From: Simmondsia chinensis
Lineage: Eukaryota > Streptophyta > Magnoliopsida > Caryophyllales > Simmondsiaceae
DNA length: 64,000 nt
NCBI GenBank assembly: GCA_018398585.1
Contig: JAGTTD010000008.1
Span: 26,187,172-26,251,171, forward strand
Direction: 5' to 3'
Below, piece by piece: positions 56,821-64,000 of the stretch; position 1 is the stretch's first letter, and every line of letters begins with the position of its first letter. The position numbers were made by a program, and so were the translations under genes. The notes below the pieces were generated by a model. It was not told the DNA's origin, did not search any database, and saw nothing but the letters and a program-made list of their open reading frames with translations.

Positions 56821-57040
56821 GGGATGGGAAGTTCTTGTTTTGGCTAGCTTAGGGATTTTAGGCAGCGGATTTTTTTTTAAACCGAAAAAATGTAGTGAAA
56901 TTTTTTTTTAATTAAATTCTATTTTTTTAGCTTAAACAGTAAGAATGCAATAATTTTTTTTTTTTTTGTTTTTTAAATTCGAAAATGATAGTAGCGGAAA
57001 ATACCTTTTTTGATAGAACGAGCCTCTTGATTGCAAGATA

Positions 57041-57052
57041 GCTCTGATACCA
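57041..57052 (-). other. Element I primer-binding site
   Basis: Perfect TGGTATCAGAGC on the minus strand, three bases from the 5' LTR. Confidence 0.92.
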
Positions 57053-57055
57053 CTT

Positions 57056-57718
57056 TGTCACGAAACCATGGGTTGGTGACGGGATATTCACGGACCTAAG
57101 TTCGTGATGGTGAAATAGAGGTTAGATGAGAAAGAGAAATAGACTTAGAATATGGGATGAGAAAGAAATTAGAGTATGAAATGAGAAAAAAAGTGAAATT
57201 TTAAGATGAGAAGAGAAGAATTTTTAAGATGAGAAAGATAGAATTTCATTCATATAATTTTTGGATGATTTATAACTTGTAACGTCGTACATATATATAG
57301 TGCTCAACACCAACTACTTACATTTAATGACTTAAAGCTAATACATTGAACTAGTATAAATCTTGCTCATCCTCCAAAGTCATGTGTGACTTCAAGGCAA
57401 AATGGAGGGAAACACTTGGGGAAATTGGAGGGAAACCTATTCAACTACCCTACATATTTTAAGTAAATATTCTAGAACACTTTCTTAAAAATGGGCTAGG
57501 GAACCGGTAGCAAAAGGGCCAAACAAGTGAATTGGGCCCACTGGATATTGGTCTAGGACATGCGGTTGGGCTGGGCCATGTTAATGGCTTGACTTGCTTA
57601 TATATACATATACATATATATATATATATTCATATAATTCTCAAATCAAAAAATTATAAATACTTAATAGGCATCTTAGTAGGTTGTCTTGACAAGGCCA
57701 CGGCCTAGGGTCGTGATA
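57056..57718 (-). repeat. Element I 5' LTR
   Basis: 663 bp; matches 48015-48665. The extra length is mostly in the (TA)n run near 57600-57628. It ends gtgata and is followed by gtggc. Confidence 0.9.
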
Positions 57719-58049
57719 GTGGCGACAGCGTCTGGGAGGTGACGGTGAAGGAGGAGACGAGGGGTTAGACGTTTGGTGGGGGAGGAAACGGGTGACGAGG
57801 CTGTGGTGTGGTGGTAGTGTTGGTAGAGGTAGAAGAGGCGGTGGTGATGGCTAGGCGGTGGCAGTAGTCTTTGGGTAATGGTTGGGGAGACAAGGCATCA
57901 GGCGGTGGTCAGAGAGCTGAAGGGTTAGGCATCAGGCTTATGATTTTTACACATGACACATTTATAATTGGTAGAATAAACCATCAAATTAGCACTACTA
58001 AATAAAAAAAATTTAAATTATCTTATGTGGGATAGATTATCAAACATCT

Positions 58050-59485
58050 ATATATGGGTAGAGGCAAAATAGCTAGCCCAGATGGGATACCCATAGACGC
58101 TTGGAAATGCTTAGGAGAGAAGGGTATTACTTGGTTTCCTAAACTATTCAACCAAATTCTTCTAGGGAGGAAGAGCCAAACGAATGGAGGAGGAGCATAT
58201 TAATCTCGATATATAAGAATAAAGGTGACATCCAAAGTTGCGCCAACTATCGGGGTATCAATCGAATGCGCCACGCGCTAAAGTTATGGGAGCGGGTCAT
58301 AGAGAGAAGGCTACAGCACCAAACAGAGGTGTTTGACAACCAATTTGGATTAATGCCCGGTAGATCAACTATAGAAGCCATCCATCTCTTAAGGCAAACG
58401 ATAAAGCATTACAGGGATATACAAAAGGACCTCTGCATGTTTTTCGTTGACTTAGAGAAGGCATATGATCGGGTGCCGAGAGAGGTCCTATGGAGGGTTT
58501 TGGAGAACAAAGGCATTTCCATGCCTTATATCCAAGCCATTAGAGACATGTACGAGGACGCACAAACTAACGTGTGTACAATAGAAGGGGAGACAGAAGC
58601 TTTCCCCATCACAATTGGGGTTCACCAAGGATCTGCCTTGAGTCCCTTTCTAGTTATGGACGAGCTCACTAGGCATATCCAAGGGGGTGTGCCATGGTGC
58701 ATTCTTTTTGCAGATGACATAGTTCTAGTGGGGGAGTTTCGAGAAGAGGTCAATGAGAAACTGGAACCTTGGAGAAGGGCCTTGGAATCGAAAGGTATAC
58801 GACTCAGCAGATCCAAGACCGAATATATAGAACTCAAGTTTGGTACCTCCACCTCACATAGCATAGAAGATGTCAAGATAGGGTAGGAGACCATACCAAA
58901 GAAGGAGTGTTTTAGATATTTGGGGCCCATGATACAGCAGGATGGAGAAGTTGACGAAGATGTCAACAACCGCACTAAAGTAGGCTGGTATAAATGGAGG
59001 ATGGCCTTTGTGTTACTCCATAATATAATGTTTCCCGTTAAAGTTGAGGGGAAGATACTATAAGACAGTAATAAGACCGGTTATATCATATGGTGTGTAG
59101 TGCTGGCCAATGAAACGGCATCATACATAGAAGATGAAGATGACAGAGATGAGGATGCTGCGGTGCATGTGTGGACACATAAGGAAAGATAGAATCAGGA
59201 ATGACGTCATAAGAAGCAAATTGGTTGTGGACCCCATCGAGAAGAAATAGAGGGAGCAACGTTTGCGGTGGTTTGGACACGTTAAAAGGAGACTAACCAC
59301 TACCATTTTCGTGAGATGTGAACAATTCCATACTATGATAGGGAGGAGAGGGAGAGGAAGGCCAAAAAAGAGATAGATGGAGACGATCCGAAACGACCTC
59401 ACCCACCTAAACCTATATGAGGAGATGGCCTTAGATAGAGCTCGGTGGACGGCTAGTATAAGGGTAGCTGATGTGGAGTTTTAGA
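58050..59485 (+). pseudogene. RTE LINE reverse transcriptase, broken
   Basis: The longest open part (58266-58886) has [64 protein letters not shown] and the catalytic [10 protein letters not shown] (Y-A-D-D in most families). Downstream pieces include EMRMLRCMCGHIRKDRIRND and RLRWFGHVKRRL, the C-terminal region common in plant RTE proteins. Stops and frame shifts near 58190, 58884 and 59060 show it is dead. Confidence 0.88.
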
Positions 59486-59830
59486 ACTGAGGAACAGATT
59501 TTAGCTTGCACTAGTGCCTTTAGGCTTATATGTCTGCCTGTGTGGTTCACTTGATATGTCTGGGAATTGTTTTATGGCCTATTGTTGCTTCTATGGTATA
59601 TTGTTGCTTCATACTCCATGTTTAATGCTTCATGCTCCATGCTATATGCTGCATGCTTGTATGCTTATAGGCTTTTTAGGTTAGGGGTTCTCGGACACAG
59701 CCTCTCTTTAAGGGTAGCACCTTGAAGGGGTAAGGCTGTATGCATTTCCCCTCCCCCCGCGACCTTGCATATACATGAGCCCTTAACGCATTGGGTCGGT
59801 TGTTATTGTTGTTGTTGTTATTGTAGTAGT
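58050..59830 (+). mobile_element. RTE-type LINE, 5'-truncated
   Basis: Starts inside the RT domain (GKIASPDGIPIDAWKCLGEK) and runs to a 3' tail ending in (TTG)n-type repeats at about 59800-59830. It lacks the endonuclease domain. The 3' tail (acagcctctcttt, ggtaaggctgta, gcattgggt) matches the tails of the SINE copies at 37863, 38985 and 43719. The truncation is typical of LINE insertion by target-primed reverse transcription. Confidence 0.88.
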
Positions 59831-60508
59831 GTACCGTTCAAATGTCTAACCTCAATGTATAAACGGGTCAAGTGTATGAAAAATTGGTAAAATGATTCGA
59901 CAAAAATTCAACCCAATTATGTAAACGGTTAAAACCGGTTAACCCAAATTCAATCCAGCTTCAAAAACACTGACCCAAACCTGCTATCTTTATGTCATGT
60001 TTCTGTGGTGTTAGAATTTTCCAGACCTACCTTCAAGTGATCCCTTTAAGGAAGTTCGAATCCCCACTTCATGCTTACGTCTAAGAGATTTGAATTTGCG
60101 CATAGAGCCACCTTGACATTATAATGGTTTACTAATTGAGCTAAAACTATTATATCTAGAGATTTTTTTTTTTTTTTTTTTGTATATTTTTTCAGTTGGT
60201 ACTAGTTTCTCCATTCTGTAATTAACTTCTTTAGTTTTGTGTTTTCCTTGATAAATTCAATCAGCTCGTGCAATTAGTATACAAATAGCCTTATTCAGTT
60301 GTTGCTTTTGGTACAAATTCAATAGACTCATTTTCCACTTGGAAAGAGGAAGTCTCTGGAACTTTCAGAGTCTTGACCATTTTCTCTTGTGAATAAATCT
60401 CGCCTTTCTTTCAATATTATGTTTGGCAAGCAAATTTTTATAGTGTTTTTCATAGTTTGTAGTTATTTACTAGTCAAACAGCTAATAGCACTGTTTAGTA
60501 AAAGTTTT
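59831..60508. other. Non-coding stretch between the RTE LINE and element G
   Basis: AT-rich, with a T-run near 60163-60181. Nothing recognised. Confidence 0.5.
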
Positions 60509-60888
60509 TGATGCAGCCCTGTGTTAGGGCTTAGTGGCACTGGCTTGGCACGAAGGTCTTGGTGGATAAGGAAGGTAGGGACGCGGCGGAGGAGGAGTTT
60601 GAGTTTGAGTAGAATTATTTGAGATTTAAAATTCAGATTTAATTTTTGTAATTATCTCTTAAAATTTGATTCAATTTAGGATTAGCTTCTCTATATATAC
60701 ATAGAGAAATCTAGGGTTTCACTAGTTCATAAAATTTTCAGATTATTTTCTCTTTTAGAGCTTCTTTCTCGGGTTGTGAGATTAGAGTGTTGTTTTTCCC
60801 TTGTTTGTTTTATTAGAGATTAATAAAATTAAGGGAAGGCCGTTGAACCTTCCCAGTCCCCTGAATTTTCCAGTTACACGCTACATCA
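60509..60888 (+). repeat. Element G 5' LTR
   Basis: 380 bp with a TATA-like ctctatatatacatagag near 60690. Its end (gggaaggccgttgaaccttccc) closely resembles the LTR ends of element A. Confidence 0.85.
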
Positions 60889-60890
60889 GC

Positions 60891-60902
60891 TGGTATCAGA
60901 GC
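60891..60902 (+). other. Element G primer-binding site
   Basis: Perfect TGGTATCAGAGC, two bases after the LTR. Confidence 0.92.
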
Positions 60903-60919
60903 TCAGAACGATTTCTAAG

Positions 60920-62559
60920 ATGGCCCGTCGTCGACAAAGGAACGCGGGAAATGACAACATTTATGAGAGGGACTTCCAAAGGCAGACCGTGCGAAAGTTT
61001 GAGGAGTTGGATGAGAAATTCAGACGAATCGAGTGTTGCTTGATTCAACTATGAGCAAATCCCGATCTTGAACCGGGAACCTAGCCCTAAAGCCCATTAA
61101 CACCGGGTGTGGATGAAGACACAGATGAGAGTTTTCATAATCCTTTCCCGGACGCTGAGCTCCCGGATCGAAGGGATAGGAGAACTCGGCCTTTTATCAA
61201 AGACGCAAATGATTATGAAGATCGAAGGTGGGAATCCGGCCTCCGGATTGAAATTTTGGAGTTTAATGGTGGAGGACGCCCTGGGAATTTCTTAGACTGG
61301 CTCGTAGTCATCAAGGAGATTCTGGAGTTCAGGGAGGTGCCGGAAACAAAGTAGGCGCCGCTTGTTGTTACTCGGTTACAGGGTAGGGCAGCTGCCTAGT
61401 GGACGCAGCTAAAACAGATTCGGATGCACCAAAGGAAAAGCCAAGATAGACTCTTGGGAGAAGATGAAGAAGCATATGCGAGGCGCCTTCTTGCCTCACA
61501 ACCACGCCAGAATGATGTACCAGCGCCTTCAAGGATTGCAACAGGGTTTGAAGTTTGTGGAGGACTGCACAACTGAGTTCTATTCGTTGATCGCTAGGAA
61601 TAACTTGGCGAAGAAAGGAGAACAATTGGTGAATCGATACATAAGCGGGTTGAGGGAGCCAATATAAGAGGTGTTGAATATGTTTGACATCTTCACCGTC
61701 TTTGAAGCAAATCAGAGGGCTGTGAATGTTGAACGCTAGCAAAGGTGTCACCAAATTGGTGGTACCTGGGGATCGCAGGTTGGCCACAGAGACAATGCAA
61801 GGGTTGCGCCTACGCAGGCCACATAGAATAGGCCTCCAATCGCCAATGCTGGTAAACCTACTACACAAGACTTGGCGGGAACATCGAGGACTCGTTGCTT
61901 CAAGTGTGGAGAAGTAGGGCACCAAGCTACTGAGTGCCGAAAGGGTGACAAGGCTGGAAACGGCCTTTACATAGAGGAGCTCCATGACGAAGTTGGCACG
62001 ATTGAGAAGGATGAGACCCAAGAAGACTTGGCAGGTCAGGAAGAGGATGCCATATAGCAGGTGATGAAGGGCATCTATTGGTGATTAGGTGAGCTTGTTT
62101 CGTGCCTAGAGAATAGCAGGGGGATGGTTGGCTATGAAACAACATTTTCCAGACCACATGTACCAATGGCAGTAGGGTGTGCCTTATGGTCATTGACTCA
62201 GGTAGATGTGAGAATGTTATATCGGAAGAAGCCGTCGCCAAGCTAGGATTGAAGACGAAGTTCATCCTAGCCCCTACAAGTTGTCATGGCTTAAGAAAGG
62301 AAATCAGGTGACCGTCTTGAAATGTTGCTTGGTTAATTTTTTGATTGGGACAAGGTACAAAGACGGGGTGTGGTGTGACGCCGTCATCATGGACGCTTGT
62401 CATTTGCTATTGGGGCGCCCATGACAGTTTGATAGGAGTGTCGTTCATGACGGGAGAAAACATACTTACACCTTCAACTTTGAGGGAGCCAAGATCATCT
62501 TGCTACCCAAGAAGGAAGAGGCGCCATGGGCTGTAGAAGCCCAACATCCGAACAAATAA
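60920..62559 (+). pseudogene. Element G gag-protease, broken
   Basis: Gag starts at 60920 (MARRRQRNAGNDNIYERDF). DTDESFHNPFPDAEL and LRIEILEFNGGGRPGNFLDW (61109-61354) and MKKHMRGAFLPHNHARMMYQ (61464) follow. A CCHC zinc knuckle, CFKCGEVGHQATEC, lies at about 61899-61940. The protease region shows DSGRCENVI (near 62195), with the usual D-S-G. Stops at about 61052, 61082, 61352 and 61665 break it. The reading ends where H begins. Gag packages element RNA; protease would cut the polyprotein. Confidence 0.87.
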
Positions 62560-62562
62560 GGA

Positions 62563-62839
62563 TGTCATGGCCGGAGCAGCTCTTATAGCAAGGATTTAGT
62601 GGATTAAATGTAATAAGTTGTGTTGGTGATGTTATACTTGTTAGTACTTGTGAGCTAAGCTAGGATTGTACTTAGCCACTACTTAGTATAAATAGATACT
62701 TGATTGTATGAGCTAGATATACAATGAATTACATACTTTTCTTTCCTATCCAAACCTTCTTCTACTTCTCATCTCATTTCCTTTCTTTTCTCATCTCAAA
62801 TTCTTAGTTGTAATTCAGGATTCATCCTGAATTATAACA
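62563..62839 (+). repeat. Element H 5' LTR
   Basis: 277 bp. The short LTR differs from those of A, F and G. No second copy is in the window; the boundaries are set by TG/CA ends and the primer-binding site. Confidence 0.8.
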
Positions 62840-62841
62840 TC

Positions 62842-62853
62842 TAGTATCAGAGC
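62842..62853 (+). other. Element H primer-binding site
   Basis: TAGTATCAGAGC, one mismatch from the initiator-Met tRNA complement, two bases after the LTR. Confidence 0.85.
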
Positions 62854-62900
62854 TTGTATTGGTGCTGATTGATCTGGCAGGGAAAAGGCGATTAACTCCA

Positions 62901-64000
62901 ATGGCAGGAGTAACAACCTGAGCTGGAGCTGCTGCTGCTGCTGCTGCCGCAGCCGCTACTACCGCCACTCCCAATCCTAGTTATGCTACAGCTGTGAGGA
63001 ATCCACATCCAGAAGGAGAGGTCAATCAGTTTGAGCAATTAAGGATTCAAATGCAGGAAATGTTTACTACATTGCAGTTGAATCAAGATCAGAGGATGGC
63101 CAAGAGATTGGAGCAACACTCAGAGCAGCTGGAAGCTCGCATTCAGGGTTTGCAGCAACAAATGGATCGCCAGCAGTTACCACCTGGAGCCGGATTGCTT
63201 TCTTCTGCTCGCCAGTAGCTACCAACCGACCCTGCTACTTTCCAGTGAACTGGATCCAATGATCAAGGGACCATCGTAGCAAGGACTGTGGCTCCCAGAC
63301 AACCTCGTGTGGAGATTGACACCTTTAATGGCACTAACCCGCAATCTTGGATCAGAAGATGTGAGAGGTACTTTAAATTTTACCACACTGAGGAATGGGA
63401 AAAGGTTGAATTTTGCTGCTGTTTATTTACAAGGAGATCATGAGACTTGGTATTATAGCTTGATTCGTAGTTGCCTTGATTTAACTTGGGATGATTTTGT
63501 GAATGCGCTTTGTGAAAGGTATGGTGAGGGGGACCCGGGGGAGGTGATTGATCACTTCAATAAACTGGTGCAAACCTCATCTGTGAGGGATTATATGACT
63601 AAGTTTGAGAACCTACGTGCTAGGATGCTTTTTGTTTGTCCGAGAGCTCATGAATCTTACTACATTTCAAGTTTTATCAGCGGCCTTAAACCAAGAATCA
63701 AAAACTTGGTTAAAGCTTTAAACCCAGTATCTTTGTCTCAAGCTTTTACTAAGGCCAAGTTGATGGAGGCTACTATTTTATCCAATCCAGAGGTTCCAAG
63801 ATCGAGGTCTATTCTTGGGGCTACACAACAGCAAGTGGGTTCAGGGTCTTCTACTAAATCAGTGGGCAATGAGGACAGGAAGAATCAGAGGCTGTGTTTT
63901 CGTTGGAATCAGAAATACTTATATGGGCACCTATGTAATCCCAAACACCTCATGGCTGTATCTGGCACCGAAGCTGGTGAGCTTGATGAAGAGGAGTCTG
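62901..64000 (+). pseudogene. Element H gag, partial (runs off the window)
   Basis: Starts at 62901 (MAGVTT, then a TGA) with an alanine run. A coiled-coil-like segment follows (QMQEMFTTLQLNQDQRMAKR, 63040-63180), then PRVEIDTFNGTNPQSWIRRC and a capsid-like domain (LDLTWDDFVNALCERYGEGD, near 63475). A frame change lies near 63410. A damaged knuckle, CFRWNQKYLYGHLC, has Trp in place of a Cys (near 63897). Stops at about 62919, 63216 and 63246 suggest a dead copy. Confidence 0.82.

Larger units (their letters stand above)
48015..57718 (-). mobile_element. Ty3/gypsy element I, non-autonomous relative of C, inserted in L1 5' UTR
   Basis: LTRs 48015-48665 (651 bp) and 57056-57718 (663 bp), TGTCACGAA...GTGACA/GTGATA, with a perfect duplication gtggc (48010-48014, 57719-57723). 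The LTRs look about 96% identical apart from an AT microsatellite length change. The interior encodes gag, protease and a chromodomain-like end but no RT, RNase H or integrase. CACTA element J splits the gag region. It is related to C by gag sequence and LTR start TGTCAC. Confidence 0.93.
45726..57948 (-). mobile_element. L1-type LINE without ORF2, split by element I
   Basis: The minus-strand order is a C-rich 5' UTR (57948-57724 and 48009-47735), ORF1 (47734-45948), a 3' UTR of about 210 bases ending cgctaattatc, and poly(A) (45739-45728). acacatgaca flanks both ends (45714-45723, 57949-57958) as target duplication. Without element I it is about 2.5 kb. ORF2 (endonuclease-RT) is missing, yet the 3' UTR and tail are present. 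It probably moved by enzymes supplied in trans, or lost ORF2 later by deletion. Confidence 0.82.
60509..64000 (+). mobile_element. Ty3/gypsy element G (family of A and F), split by H and cut by the window end
   Basis: The LTR 60509-60888 starts TGATGCAGCC and ends acatca, followed by a perfect primer-binding site. Gag and protease follow, up to 62562, where element H begins. The rest of G lies outside the window, so its pol and 3' LTR cannot be assessed. Confidence 0.88.
62563..64000 (+). mobile_element. Ty3/gypsy element H, inserted in G, continues beyond the window
   Basis: The LTR 62563-62839 (277 bp, TGTCATGG...ATAACA) has a TATA-like tagtataaatag near 62685. A primer-binding site and gag follow. 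Only the 5' end is in the window, so the target duplication (left copy would be aagga, 62558-62562) cannot be checked. Confidence 0.85.

Overview
This is a stretch of nuclear DNA from a flowering plant, most likely a eudicot with a large, repeat-rich genome. The signs are Ty3/gypsy chromoviruses and a Tat-lineage element primed by plant-type primer-binding sites, a CACTA transposon, plant L1 and RTE LINEs, a CYP71-clan P450 with the typical single intron position, and a SINE with a 5S rRNA head. I cannot name the species. I found no intact protein-coding gene. Every coding stretch is a broken transposable-element gene or a pseudogene.

Layout. 1-977 is non-coding flank. 978-16836 is a three-element nest: gypsy element A (+) has element B (-, 4861-10230, TSD ccagc) and then element C (-, 10257-16503, TSD ttcag) inserted in its 3' LTR. 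17172-43610 is the fossil of one cytochrome P450 gene read on the minus strand. The last codons of its exon 2 are cut off by long-LTR non-autonomous element D (17226-31155, TSD atggt). D's own 5' LTR is split by Tat element E (21843-31124, TSD atatc). E carries broken gag-pol, a 136-bp tandem array with an alternating 272-bp dimer structure, a 91-bp array, and an antisense F-box-like ORF with three stops. The P450 intron (31720-40524) contains Ty1/copia remains, gypsy element F and two SINE copies. Exon 1 is broken by a hAT-like element and other sequence.

43611-45725 is non-coding apart from SINE copies and a small inverted-repeat element. 45726-57948 is an L1 LINE (-) that keeps ORF1 and a poly(A) tail but has no ORF2. 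A gypsy element, I (48015-57718, TSD gtggc), sits in its 5' UTR. Element I is split by CACTA transposon J (50336-56508, TSD cac), which in turn holds the end of another CACTA-type element. 58050-59830 is a 5'-truncated RTE LINE whose 3' tail matches the SINE tails. 60509 to the window end is gypsy element G (+), related to A and F, split by element H, which runs off the window.

How the parts relate. A, F and G are one gypsy family with LTR start TGATGCA; C and I are relatives with a chromodomain-type C-terminus. F and I have lost RT, RNase H and integrase. A has lost most of gag. D has no coding sequence. All four would need enzymes from other elements to move. The SINEs probably used RTE machinery, because they share the RTE 3' end. 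The matching 5-bp, 3-bp and longer target-site duplications make the order of insertions readable directly from the sequence.
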